NCBI GenBank assembly: GCA_003650925.1
Contig: QMSP01000007.1
Span: forward strand, 1-64,000
From: Thermoprotei archaeon
Lineage (GTDB): Archaea; Thermoproteota; Thermoprotei; QMSL01
Length of the DNA: 64,000 bases
Direction of reading: 5' to 3'
Made by a program: the position numbers and the translations under genes. Position 1 is the stretch's first letter. Each line of letters opens with the position of its first letter. Of the stretch, positions 1 through 8,356 are shown in pieces. The notes below the pieces were generated by a model. The model was given only the letters and a program-made list of their open reading frames with translations. It was not told the origin of the DNA and searched no databases.

Positions 1-670
1 CCTCTCCTTTGTAATCAGGATCATACATGTCTACATACCACTTTGGAGGATCCCAAGGTTCATGAGGGTCAAAGAAGTCTACATATAGGAAGAAGTTTCT
101 ACCTGAATTGTAGTTTCGCTCAAGCCATCTTATGGCCTCATTCGCAGTCTTTGCAGGAATCCAGTCCTCTTCGAACATTCTAAGCGCATTATTGCGCATA
201 TGCTGGATTGTGGTTTCCACGTTCCTAAGCTTGCTTGGATCACAAGGCAACTCGACCTCCACCGGGTCCGTTCTATACCTATCATTCTCTTGACCTCTAA
301 CCCACACCCAGGCATCAAAGCCTCTATCATAGTTAAAACCATCCTTAAGGATGTGAGGAGTATCAGCTATCATGACGCTTACGTAGTTACGCTCCTTCCT
401 AAGGATCTCTGGCAACACGATCTCGTCACGCGGAAGGGGAGCCCATCCATAGTACGTGAAAGTGTAGCGTCCAGTCAATATGTCATGTCTATGAGGCACG
501 GTAGGGAACGATGCGAGATATGCTCTAGTGAAGTAGGCAGACGACTTCGCGAGCTTCCTAAGGTTCGGAACCTTCACAGGCTTTCCTCTTGCAGTGAACG
601 TACCTTCTAGGCAATCGTACCTGAAGGTATCTGAGATTATTAGTATGAAGTTTATGCCCTTTCTGCTCAT
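1..670 (-). CDS. Sulfatase/alkaline-phosphatase superfamily hydrolase, partial (C-terminus off the left edge)
   Basis: The minus strand from the ATG at 670 is open to the window edge, giving about 223 residues. The N-terminus reads as a sulfatase-superfamily beta strand and metal site (IISDTFRYD, residues 10-18). The nucleophile loop follows (FPTVPHR, about residues 55-61), and a later segment reads VDFFDPHEPWDPPKWY. True sulfatases have Cys or Ser in C/S-x-P-x-R. Here that position is Thr, which suits a phosphohydrolase or phosphonate-type member better than a formylglycine sulfatase. An in-frame TGA five codons upstream fixes the start. A TATA box lies 47-55 nt upstream. The substrate cannot be inferred. 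Confidence 0.85.
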   Translation of the reverse strand, partial: MSRKGINFILIISDTFRYDCLEGTFTARGKPVKVPNLRKLAKSSAYFTRAYLASFPTVPHRHDILTGRYTFTYYGWAPLPRDEIVLPEILRKERNYVSVMIADTPHILKDGFNYDRGFDAWVWVRGQENDRYRTDPVEVELPCDPSKLRNVETTIQHMRNNALRMFEEDWIPAKTANEAIRWLERNYNSGRNFFLYVDFFDPHEPWDPPKWYVDMYDPDYKGE

Positions 671-716
671 GCTCCCACGACATCACTGCTCCGTAGATTT
701 TAGAGTTGAAGTGACC

Positions 717-725
717 AATATAAAG
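717..725 (-). promoter_or_regulatory. TATA box of the sulfatase-family gene
   Basis: On the minus strand this reads CTTTATATT. A start of transcription about 28 nt downstream (near 693) would leave a leader of roughly 20 nt before the ATG at 670. Confidence 0.4.
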
Positions 726-843
726 CCCTTGAAATTCAAGAAACCTCACTTCGCTATCCTGCCCTATACCAGCTAATTCAAAAGAGTCTAATAATTGAAG
801 TCGAGGGAAGACTCTAAGTTTACCAACCTGGGAGGACAGGCCT

Positions 844-1095
844 ATGGAGGCCTTTAAGGAATGTGTAGAGGAGCTGAGGAAAGTTAAGGAGAGGATGAGA
901 CAAGGCTAGATGAACTAGCAAGGAGTTCCTCTCGGGAAGAAGTTCGACATATGAGAACACTTACTGGTGTAAATTTGCTCACATATATTAATGTCACGGC
1001 AGGATATTACATGAGAGAGTACGTATCTAAACTCGCTGTCAGAGTACGGAGCATATGCTGATGTGCTTGATGAGCTCTTGTACACACTAAGATAG
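844..1095 (+). pseudogene. Decayed small ORF with two compensating frameshifts
   Basis: An ATG at 844 behind a GGGAGG site opens a helical reading frame (MEAFKECVEELRKVKERMRQ) that stops at 907-909. The neighbouring frame is open from 903 with coding-like sequence (LDELARSSSREEVRHMR and onwards) to a stop at 1059. The first frame resumes at 1048 (GAYADVLDELLYTLR) and ends with TAG at 1093. Joined, this is about 83 residues with the middle third out of frame. The best reading is a frameshifted remnant or sequencing errors. A further coding-like fragment follows at about 1096-1176 (EAVECFSCGDDEEPSKSW). No family is recognised. The rest of 1096-1217 shows nothing else. Confidence 0.4.
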
Positions 1096-1217
1096 CACAT
1101 GTTCTCATTACGCTATAGGACGCGAAGCCGTCGAATGCTTTTCATGTGGTGACGATGAAGAGCCATCGAAAAGCTGGTAGGACAAAATCAAGGCATAAAA
1201 ATTTGGATTAATGGTCG

Positions 1218-2180
1218 CTACCTCAAGATGGAGAAGGCCATTCTTCGATATGTATGCCTCCTACCTTTGATAGCTATCGAGAGGGCCATTATGTTCTCAG
1301 GTGGAACCATCTGTTCTGTGAATCCTGAATCTCCAAGCTCGATTATGTCTGCGCCGGCCATCTTGGCGTAGATTCCTATCCTCTGTATTATCTCAACATT
1401 TGATCCCTCTTGGGAGGTATGAATTCCAAGCGATGCCAGGACTCCATGGTCATGGATAAGCTTAACTAGATGACTTGCATGTTGTATTGTCCAGCCAGGA
1501 TAAGTGCCAGGAGCCGGCAGTCCTATTATATCAACTCCTGTATCAATTATTCTCTTAATCTCCTTTTCAGTTATGAGCTCTGTTCCATGAAGAGGAGCAC
1601 TAAACCCCAGAAGACCTGGACCATGAGGCCTACCAAATTCTATTATGACCTTCTTTCCTACCTCCGATACTATTTCCTCCACCATGCTATAGCATTCCTC
1701 CCCCCATCCTCCAATGTATATTATGTCAGCGCCTAGCTCTGCTGCTATCCTCGCAGTTTCTCTAGTAGCGAATATGTTCCCATAGTGTTCAATAAGAGAC
1801 TCTCGCATGTCCTCAGGAGCATATGTAAGCAGGACTCCTACAGGCCTGCCTATCAATTCCCTAATCTCACGCAGAGTCCATCCTCTTCCAAGCTTTATCT
1901 GAACCTTTCTTAGCTCTGGGACCTCATCATCGGCAGGATTCTTGGAGGGGAGGCCTGGAATACACGGATCCTTAACATCATAGGTATCAAGGAGCACTAT
2001 GTCAGCACCAAATGCAGCTACTACCTCTGCATTGGAAACTCCATCCACTAAATTTGGCCCTCTACATCTAGCACAGGCCATCACAACCCTTCCTTCTGAT
2101 AGCCTTATAGCCTCCAGAAGCTCTTTCTTACTCATTGCGAGAATCTCCTTAGGAGAGGCTGTTAACAGGCGCTTTCTCAT
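1218..2180 (-). CDS. TIM-barrel protein associated with a lactose/cellobiose-type PTS
   Basis: A 320-residue soluble protein with regularly spaced beta-strand ends typical of a TIM barrel: GADIVLLDTYD near 60, GADIIYIGGWGEE near 150, KKVIIEFGRPHGPG near 175, GVDIIGLPAPGTYPG near 215, GVLASLGIHTSQEG near 245 and GADIIELGDSG near 280. The Asp, Glu and His residues at strand ends suggest an enzyme acting on a small phosphorylated or carbonyl substrate. It follows the EIIA gene on the same strand and probably shares its transcript, so I infer a role in using the PTS sugar. The start has a GAGGTGA site 6 nt upstream. The fold call is firm; the reaction is unknown (lyase, aldolase and epimerase are all possible). 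Confidence 0.6.
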   Translation of the reverse strand: MRKRLLTASPKEILAMSKKELLEAIRLSEGRVVMACARCRGPNLVDGVSNAEVVAAFGADIVLLDTYDVKDPCIPGLPSKNPADDEVPELRKVQIKLGRGWTLREIRELIGRPVGVLLTYAPEDMRESLIEHYGNIFATRETARIAAELGADIIYIGGWGEECYSMVEEIVSEVGKKVIIEFGRPHGPGLLGFSAPLHGTELITEKEIKRIIDTGVDIIGLPAPGTYPGWTIQHASHLVKLIHDHGVLASLGIHTSQEGSNVEIIQRIGIYAKMAGADIIELGDSGFTEQMVPPENIMALSIAIKGRRHTYRRMAFSILR

Positions 2181-2231
2181 ACGCCTTCACCTCGATATCA
2201 TTATTGAGGAAGTACCTAAAAACGTTTCTAA

Positions 2232-2549
2232 TCAGCTTTGACTCATTATCAGCCGCATGATCTTATTTGCTAAGTCACGCTCCACGATCGCTATCATTAA
2301 GATATCAAGTGCATGAGTGAGTAGAAGGGTTATTAGAACTCTCTCCCCTTTAGCCTCTTTAGATAGCAAATGGTGAGTTATCCTATTAGCATTTATTATA
2401 TATTCATTCGCCTCCTCCATGAGCTTCTTAGCTTTTTCAAAGTCTTTTTTAATACATGCCTCTAGTGCTTCGTGCACTTTACCTCTGGCCTCTCCCGCGT
2501 TTGCTATGATCTGCATGGCTATTTCAGCTACCTCCTCTCTCTCATTCAT
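2232..2549 (-). CDS. PTS system lactose/cellobiose-type IIA component
   Basis: A 105-residue, all-helical protein of the Lac-family EIIA type. It accepts phosphate from HPr and passes it to EIIB. The segment TLLLTHALDILMIA matches the family's active-site helix, with the phosphorylatable His at about residue 79. Length is usual for the family. I prefer the ATG at 2549 to an upstream GTG (2561) because a GGTGGGGG site sits 5 nt before it. It is divergent from the EIIB-EIIC genes across a 190-nt promoter region and lies upstream of the TIM-barrel gene. Confidence 0.88.
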   Translation of the reverse strand: MNEREEVAEIAMQIIANAGEARGKVHEALEACIKKDFEKAKKLMEEANEYIINANRITHHLLSKEAKGERVLITLLLTHALDILMIAIVERDLANKIMRLIMSQS

Positions 2550-2682
2550 TAAGACCCCCACCTTCTACGATAGTGTAACTTGGTGTATTTATCTCTGTTA
2601 CCCCTTACGAGTACATCAACAGCTGGAAATTTTCACTCGGGGACAAAGAGTCTAGCATTCGCAAGAGTTTTGTCCATAAAAG

Positions 2683-2690
2683 TATAAAAG
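2683..2690 (+). promoter_or_regulatory. TATA box of the EIIB-EIIC operon
   Basis: TATAAAAG about 55 bp upstream of the EIIB ATG predicts a start near 2714 and a 28-nt leader. The rest of the divergent gap (2550-2741) contains a possible minus-strand TATA near 2592 (ATAAATAC) for EIIA and no clear operator. Confidence 0.5.
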
Positions 2691-2741
2691 CCCATTCTTG
2701 AAATAAGCTACTGAGAGGAGCTGAAGTAGCAGGTGACGATA

Positions 2742-3062
2742 ATGAAGAGGAAGTACAGAATACTGGCAGCATGTGCATTAGGAGGCTCTATAAGCTTCTT
2801 CACCCAGAGGCTTATAGAGGCCGCTAGGAAAAGAGGCATCGAACTAGAAATAGACATCATGACTATAGACCAGGTACATCATGCTGACCTTAGCAGCTAC
2901 GACCTTATCCTGGTAGCACCACAGGTACAGTTTCACATAGATGCTATAAAGGAGAGAGCGAAGAATGTGCCTATAGTTCCCATAGATAGGTTAACATATG
3001 CTCTTGCAGATGGTGAAGGTGCTCTCGAAAAGCTGGTATTGCCTGTCTTAAAGAAGGAATGA
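2742..3062 (+). CDS. PTS system lactose/cellobiose-type IIB component
   Basis: A 106-residue cytoplasmic phosphocarrier. The N-terminal beta strand leads into the active-site Cys and P-loop (ILAACALGGSIS), the EIIB-cellobiose arrangement in which phospho-Cys donates to the sugar during transport. Other landmarks are the strand DLILVAPQV and VPIVPIDRLTYALADGEG near the C-terminus. The ATG at 2742 is preceded at 5 nt by AGGTGA; the GTG at 2733 is part of that site. EIIC follows 48 nt downstream on the same strand. Confidence 0.9.
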   Translation: MKRKYRILAACALGGSISFFTQRLIEAARKRGIELEIDIMTIDQVHHADLSSYDLILVAPQVQFHIDAIKERAKNVPIVPIDRLTYALADGEGALEKLVLPVLKKE

Positions 3063-3110
3063 AAGATTAAATAGTATTTCTTCATGATTAATATAAGGCG
3101 GGGGATTTGA

Positions 3111-4373
3111 ATGTCAGCTAAGGGAGTATGGGATAAGTACATGGGGTGGATGGAAAGAGCACTAGTGCCCCTCTTCATCAAGGTTGGCTCTCAAAGGCAT
3201 ATGGTTGTGCTTCGCGAGTCCTTCCTGTCAATAATCTCCCTGATACTAGTGGGCTCGATATTCCTTATCATACCAAATCTTCCAGGACTAGCAGAAGTCT
3301 TAGCGCCATATAAGCACTACTTCGACATGCCCTTCCAGATAACCTTCGGCATGCTGGCTGTCTATCTCTCATTCCTGATAGCCTACAACCTGGCTGGAAC
3401 CTATAAGGTAGACCAGGTAATGGCTGGCCTGACCTCCTTAATGGCCTTTCTATTAGCAGCCTATGCTGTAACTACAGTTAATGGCGTTCTGTACATGTCA
3501 CTGGAGTGGCTAGGTACTTGGGGCATATTCGGTGCAATAGTCATAGCATTCTATGCAACGGAAGTCTACAGGATATTCATACAAAAAGGCTGGTACTTCA
3601 AGCCACCTCCAGGAGTACCTCCTGGCGTAGCAAGATTCATTCAAGCAACGCTTCCTCAGCTAGCTATACTGATCCCCATATGGGCGTTGGTATCTCTAGG
3701 CGTTAAGATACCCTCAATTATCACAGACGCCATGAAGCCTTTCGTAATTGTAGCGGACACATACCCTGCATATACGCTGATGCTATTCATCGAGCACCTA
3801 ACATGGTATGTTGGAGTACACTCATGGTCACTGATAGGGCCAATATACTTCCCCTTCCTCATCTCCAACCAGGCAGCTAATGCTGAGGCTGTAGCTAAGG
3901 GATTAGTGCCAGCATTTATAGCTACCTTTAATGCATACTTCGGCGGTGCAGCAGGAGGAACAGGCAGCCACTTCCCACTAGTTCTCTTTGGTCTAAGGTC
4001 AAAGTCGAAGACTATAAGGACAGTGTCGAGAGCTGGATTCATACCTGTACTACTGAATATAAATGAGCCTGTCCTCTTCGGATTCCCAGTGATACTTAAC
4101 CCCATCTACTTCATCCCACACTGCATTCTGGCTCCTCTGATCAGAAGCCTTACATATGTGCTAACAGCACAAGGACTAGTCAGCCCTTGCTACATAATCT
4201 TCTTCGCCTTCGTCCCCAATCCCTTCCTATGGTACTTTGGCAACCTAGATCCACGAACTTTCATATGGGGCCCAATAGTAGGCTATGTCCTGCCAGCACT
4301 TGCATACTATCCATTCTTCAAGGTACATGAGAAGGCCATGATAATGCTTGAACAGCAGCAGAAGAGTACGTAG
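3111..4373 (+). CDS. PTS system lactose/cellobiose-type IIC permease
   Basis: A 420-residue polytopic membrane protein with about ten hydrophobic segments. It carries the family's translocation signatures: FIEHLTWYVGVHSWSLIGP near residues 228-246, and LLNINEPVLFGFPVILNP near 317-334, where the Glu of NEP is the conserved sugar-binding acid. It should import a beta-glucoside, chitobiose-like or lactose-like disaccharide with phosphorylation by EIIB. A GGCGGGGG site lies upstream of the ATG. It is an unfused EIIC, matching the separate A and B genes. The sugar cannot be read from sequence. Confidence 0.92.
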   Translation: MSAKGVWDKYMGWMERALVPLFIKVGSQRHMVVLRESFLSIISLILVGSIFLIIPNLPGLAEVLAPYKHYFDMPFQITFGMLAVYLSFLIAYNLAGTYKVDQVMAGLTSLMAFLLAAYAVTTVNGVLYMSLEWLGTWGIFGAIVIAFYATEVYRIFIQKGWYFKPPPGVPPGVARFIQATLPQLAILIPIWALVSLGVKIPSIITDAMKPFVIVADTYPAYTLMLFIEHLTWYVGVHSWSLIGPIYFPFLISNQAANAEAVAKGLVPAFIATFNAYFGGAAGGTGSHFPLVLFGLRSKSKTIRTVSRAGFIPVLLNINEPVLFGFPVILNPIYFIPHCILAPLIRSLTYVLTAQGLVSPCYIIFFAFVPNPFLWYFGNLDPRTFIWGPIVGYVLPALAYYPFFKVHEKAMIMLEQQQKST

Positions 4374-4394
4374 CATGCATCGCGGGCTTAAAAG

Positions 4395-4402
4395 TATAAA
4401 TC
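4395..4402 (+). promoter_or_regulatory. TATA box of the SIS-domain gene
   Basis: TATAAATC with a purine-rich BRE-like upstream flank (TTAAAAG). The predicted start near 4426 gives an 18-nt leader to the ATG at 4444, which has AGGGTGAG just before it. This separates the gene from the EIIB-EIIC transcript. Confidence 0.45.
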
Positions 4403-4443
4403 CTCTTGTTTAACATTTTTAACAAAACGAAGGGTGAGAGAAC

Positions 4444-5580
4444 ATGTCTGAATTATTGAGAAGAATTCCAAGGAGGACAGGACATCCATACCTCGTGTAT
4501 GACTCCATCACCATGACACGTGCCATCTTAGACGAGATATTGAAGGAGAAGTCATATATAATCCCAATTCAAGAGGCAGCCAAGGAGATAGTGAAGAGAT
4601 CTTTAAGTAAGATATACTTCACTGGCTGTGGTACGTCTTTCTATGCTGGCATAGTGGCCACATATGCATTCCATAAGATCGCCAGGGTTCCCTCGGAGGC
4701 AGTTACAGCTTTTGAAGTATACAACTATCCTCCACCAGACCTGGGCAACAGCTGTCTTGTCCTAATTTCCCACTCTGGCCATACCAAGGTGGACATAGAC
4801 CTTGCAGGCCTTGCCAAAAAGATGGGTGCATACACTATTGCGATAACTGATGTGCCTGACTCTCCATTAGCGAGAAGTGTTGATAAGGTGGTCTCAGGCC
4901 CTGGTGGGAGAGATCCTGCAATACCTAAGACGAGAAGTTATATCGCATCGCTTCTAAGATGTATACTCCTCGCATTATATGTTGGAGATGAGAAAGGATA
5001 TGATGTAAGTGAGTATCTCGCTCAAGTAAAGCGAATACCCGACTTAATAAGCTCGACACTAAAAGCGACTGAGGAGAAAGCAAGAGAGATAGCGAGGAAG
5101 TATAAGGATAAGTTTGATTTCTTCGTCGTAGGAGGAGGTCCAAACTACGCAACAGCATTAGAAGGTGCTCTCAAGTTAAAAGAGATGAGCTATATCAATG
5201 CTGAGGCCATTGAAGCTGAGGAAGCTGCACATGGGCCTTGGCTTTGCTTCAATGAGAACATGGTCTTCATAACCATAGCGCCTCCAGGCCCAAGCTATGA
5301 GAGACTTCATAGCCTAGTAAGAGGAGTGAAAGCCATAGGCGTCTCAACGATCTCCATAGTCAGAGAGGGTGATGAGAGAATATCCAAGGATTCAGATGAT
5401 GTTATAGAGATAAAGGAGAACTTAAGTGAAGACCTCACTCCCCTGGTATACATCATGCCGCTCTATCTAGTGTCCTACTACTTGGCTGTTGAGAAAGGTG
5501 TAAACCCCGATATCGCCAGAAGTGATGATGAGAGGTTCAGAAAAGCATTTGAGATAATATTCCCGCCAGGGACTCACTGA
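4444..5580 (+). CDS. SIS-domain sugar-phosphate isomerase/deaminase (GlmS C-domain / AgaS-like)
   Basis: A 378-residue protein with two SIS domains. The first has the phosphosugar loops FTGCGTSFYAG near 60 and LISHSGHTKVD near 103; the second has FFVVGGGPNYATALEGALKLKEM near 225. The conserved Glu/His stretch EAIEAEEAAHGPW is near 253. There is no N-terminal glutaminase, so it is not a full GlmS. Its place beside the PTS suggests that it isomerises or deaminates the imported phosphorylated (amino) sugar, which would fit a chitobiose or glucosamine substrate. That link is inference. Confidence 0.75.
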   Translation: MSELLRRIPRRTGHPYLVYDSITMTRAILDEILKEKSYIIPIQEAAKEIVKRSLSKIYFTGCGTSFYAGIVATYAFHKIARVPSEAVTAFEVYNYPPPDLGNSCLVLISHSGHTKVDIDLAGLAKKMGAYTIAITDVPDSPLARSVDKVVSGPGGRDPAIPKTRSYIASLLRCILLALYVGDEKGYDVSEYLAQVKRIPDLISSTLKATEEKAREIARKYKDKFDFFVVGGGPNYATALEGALKLKEMSYINAEAIEAEEAAHGPWLCFNENMVFITIAPPGPSYERLHSLVRGVKAIGVSTISIVREGDERISKDSDDVIEIKENLSEDLTPLVYIMPLYLVSYYLAVEKGVNPDIARSDDERFRKAFEIIFPPGTH

Positions 5581-5625
5581 CCCTCTTAGTTCAAATGCTC
5601 TTTTTCATTCATCTATTAGCTGTTT

Positions 5626-5898
5626 TTAGCTATCGCGGCTAAGTCTTTTTATAGTGTCTACTAGCTCCTTTATGGCTACCTCTGCGTCCTCTCCTTCAGC
5701 TATTATCTTGATAAGATCACCGTAGCATACATCTAATGCCAATATTTCTAATAGATTTTTTGCATTTGCCCTTCTGCCAAGTTTCTCAACCAGAATGTTG
5801 GATTTAAACTTCCTGGCTGTTTGCACAAATACAACGGCTGGCCTTGCATGAAGCCCTACCTTATTCATTACTTGGACTGTTGCTTCACATACCCCCAT
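5626..5898 (-). CDS. ptsH: Phosphocarrier protein HPr
   Basis: A 90-residue HPr that carries phosphate from enzyme I to EIIA. The active-site motif GLHARPA places the His at residue 17. In most Firmicutes HPr a regulatory Ser follows NAK; here the segment reads NAKNLLEIL, so Ser46 is replaced by Asn, consistent with no HPr kinase control. I choose the ATG at 5898 because GGGGTG lies about 7 nt upstream; a GTG at 5913 is the alternative. It is the last gene of a ptsI-HAD-ptsH minus-strand operon and converges on the SIS gene; the 45-nt gap has a T-rich run. Confidence 0.92.
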   Translation of the reverse strand: MGVCEATVQVMNKVGLHARPAVVFVQTARKFKSNILVEKLGRRANAKNLLEILALDVCYGDLIKIIAEGEDAEVAIKELVDTIKRLSRDS

Positions 5899-5921
5899 AG
5901 CTACACACCCCACATTGTGTT

Positions 5922-6596
5922 CTAGACTATGAATATCCTATTAGGCAACTCACTAAGGCTAGATACTACTAGTTTAGCGCCTGCCGCTAATAGCTCTTCC
6001 TCAGTAAAGAAGCCTGTTGCAATGCCTATTGGAATGACTCTCGCTCTTTTCGCTGCCTCAATATCCACTAAGCTGTCACCAATGAATACTGCCTCTTTTA
6101 CGTTACATTTGAGCTCTTTTAAACAATTAAGAATATGATCGGGATATGGTTTTGGTCTACCAGGTGAATCTCTTGAGAAGTAGATGTCTATATAATGGTA
6201 TATGCCTGTTCTTCTCAAAGCCTCATACACTACCTTCTCACCATTAAGGCTTACGACACCTATCTTGATACCTTTTCTTTTGAAGTATCTAAGAACATCT
6301 AGACATCCTGGCATGAGCCTGACCTTGTCCAATGCCTTTAATTCATGCATTGACAAGACGTTAGATGCCTCTCTCTGAATTGCTATCACCCTATCATCTG
6401 GAAACATCCTAGCCAATTCGTTATACATCTCGGCAAATAAGCGCCCAGGGTCTGTATATCGTATGAGGATTTTAGCCGATATTCCGTGTTTCAAATAGAC
6501 CTTAACCATGTCTTGCCTACCCTTAAGCCAGTCGACGTAGTCGCCTACTTCAATAAGCGTCTTATCAAGGTCAAACAGTATGGCTTTGACCTTCAT
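5922..6596 (-). CDS. HAD-superfamily phosphatase
   Basis: About 224 residues with the HAD motif I FDLDKTL near the N-terminus, a motif II region (GVVSLNGE), motif III Lys (SRDSPGRPKPYPDHI) and motif IV (FIGDSLVDIEAAK). The layout is that of a phosphoglycolate-phosphatase-like HAD with a helical cap. It lies between the enzyme I and HPr genes, so it probably dephosphorylates a PTS-derived sugar phosphate or a side product. The ATG at 6596 has GAGG just upstream; a GTG three codons earlier lacks such a site. Confidence 0.8.
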   Translation of the reverse strand: MKVKAILFDLDKTLIEVGDYVDWLKGRQDMVKVYLKHGISAKILIRYTDPGRLFAEMYNELARMFPDDRVIAIQREASNVLSMHELKALDKVRLMPGCLDVLRYFKRKGIKIGVVSLNGEKVVYEALRRTGIYHYIDIYFSRDSPGRPKPYPDHILNCLKELKCNVKEAVFIGDSLVDIEAAKRARVIPIGIATGFFTEEELLAAGAKLVVSSLSELPNRIFIV

Positions 6597-6631
6597 GCTC
6601 CTCACACATCTACTCTTGATAGGACTCGGTC

Positions 6632-8356
6632 TTAATATAATCCTAGGCTTGTTAAAAGTTTTCTAGAGAGCCCTCTTACATCGCTAGCTCTTTTCATCGT
6701 AAGAGCTTTTCTCGCAAGCTCCTTGGCATCTTTCAGATGTAGCGACCGAATAACACCCTTTACCACTGGTATGAAAGGTGGAGCAACACTAAGCTCATCA
6801 ACTCCTAGTCCAATAAGTATTGGTATTGCCTCAATATCACTCGCCATTTCACCACATACGCTCACCCACTTGCCCTTTTCATGGGCAACTCTGACTACAT
6901 GCTCTATAAGCCTTAGAATCGATGGATGTAAATGGTCAAATAGATATGCGACCTCTTCATTTGTCCTATCTACCGCTAGGGTGTACTGCGTTAAATCATT
7001 AGTTCCTATGCTGAAGAAATCTACATAGTCAATAAACATGTCAGCCAGAATGGCAGCAGATGGAGTCTCTATCATGATCCCTACATAGTATTTCCCGATG
7101 CCTATACCCTCTGACTTGAGCTCCTCAACCACATCCTCCAATACTTTCTTCGCCTCTATCACCTCATCAATGTCCGATATCATGGGAAACATTATCTTCA
7201 CGTTGCCCTTAGTCGAGGCCCTAAGTATAGCTCTTAGTTGTCGCCTTAGAACCTCCTTATACCTAAGCATGAGGCGTGTCCCTCTGAGTCCTAGGAAGGG
7301 ATTCGCCTCACGAGGAACTTTGATGAAAGGCACGGGTTTATCTCCTCCAACATCAAAGGTGCGTATTATGACGTCCTTACCCTCGAACAGTTTAACTATG
7401 CTAGTCAATTTCTTAAACATATCGTCCTCACTTGGAAGTTCATTTGTATTCATGATCAAGAACTCGGTTCTAAGAAGGCCAATGCCATCAGCCCCGTTCT
7501 CTATGGCAAGATAGGCTTCATCAGGATTTCCCACATTAGCACAGACCTTGAACACTACATTATCTTTAGTTGTAGCCGGCATCTTACATGCTTCTTTGAA
7601 AGCCTTAAATCTTAGCTCATATCGTCTCATTCTCTCCCTGTACTGCTCAAGAACTTCATCACTAGGATTTATGATCACATCTCCTGTGTATCCGTCAACA
7701 ATTACCACATCATTATTACGAATGTGCTTGGTAGCATCCTTTATGGCTACTACTGCTGGAACACCCAGCGTCCTCGCTATTATCGATACATGTGACGTTA
7801 CGCCGCCCCTCTCCGTTACAAAACCAAGTAGGTACCTCTTTTCCAACTTTGCTATATCCGAGGGCAGGAGCTCTTTGGCTATAACTATAGATGGTTTTGT
7901 AAGGACGATATGCGTCTTCTTCTCTAGTAGGAGATTTGATATAAGTTGATTGCCCAGATCTCTCAAGTCCTCAGCTCTAGCTCGCATGTATATGTTATCC
8001 ATTCTCTCAAACATCTCAACAAGTTCATCAATCGTTTTCCTAACAGCATCCTCAGCAGAAAGTCCATTTCTCCTAATGAGGTTCTCTATCTTACTGATGA
8101 AGGATGAATCCTCTAACATCAATATGTGTGCATCGAATATAGCAGCTTCCTTGTCTCCAACCTCTCTCATTACTTTATCCCTTAACATTTTGATCTCCCT
8201 CTTGGTCCTCTCAAGAGCCTGAGCGAATCTCGATATTTCCCTTTGGATATCTATTTTGGCCTTAGATTTCACCCTCCTCCTCTCCTCTTTCTTGAACACG
8301 AAGGCTTCAGCTATGGCAATTCCTGGAGATGTTGGCATTCCTTTCAGTTTTATCAT
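6632..8356 (-). CDS. ptsI: Phosphoenolpyruvate-protein phosphotransferase (PTS enzyme I)
   Basis: A 574-residue enzyme I, the usual length, that autophosphorylates from PEP and charges HPr. Visible in order are the N-terminal segment GMPTSPGIAIAEAFVF, the HPr-binding helical region, the phospho-His loop GGVTSHVSIIARTLG (His at about 189), and the C-terminal PEP barrel with GIGLLRTEFL, FSIGTNDLTQYTLAVDR and VCGEMAS including the catalytic Cys. PEP synthase and PPDK are excluded by the lack of an ATP-grasp domain. The start ATG is 7 nt after GAGAGG; a GTG two codons earlier is less likely. It heads the ptsI-HAD-ptsH operon. Confidence 0.95.
   Translation of the reverse strand: MIKLKGMPTSPGIAIAEAFVFKKEERRRVKSKAKIDIQREISRFAQALERTKREIKMLRDKVMREVGDKEAAIFDAHILMLEDSSFISKIENLIRRNGLSAEDAVRKTIDELVEMFERMDNIYMRARAEDLRDLGNQLISNLLLEKKTHIVLTKPSIVIAKELLPSDIAKLEKRYLLGFVTERGGVTSHVSIIARTLGVPAVVAIKDATKHIRNNDVVIVDGYTGDVIINPSDEVLEQYRERMRRYELRFKAFKEACKMPATTKDNVVFKVCANVGNPDEAYLAIENGADGIGLLRTEFLIMNTNELPSEDDMFKKLTSIVKLFEGKDVIIRTFDVGGDKPVPFIKVPREANPFLGLRGTRLMLRYKEVLRRQLRAILRASTKGNVKIMFPMISDIDEVIEAKKVLEDVVEELKSEGIGIGKYYVGIMIETPSAAILADMFIDYVDFFSIGTNDLTQYTLAVDRTNEEVAYLFDHLHPSILRLIEHVVRVAHEKGKWVSVCGEMASDIEAIPILIGLGVDELSVAPPFIPVVKGVIRSLHLKDAKELARKALTMKRASDVRGLSRKLLTSLGLY

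Noticed and set aside
200..610. 136-residue plus-strand ORF
   Set aside because: It lies antisense inside the sulfatase-family gene, whose minus-strand frame carries the family motifs.
7098..8222. Several plus-strand ORFs of 90-138 residues
   Set aside because: All are Ser/Leu-rich shadows of the enzyme I gene with no binding sites or motifs.
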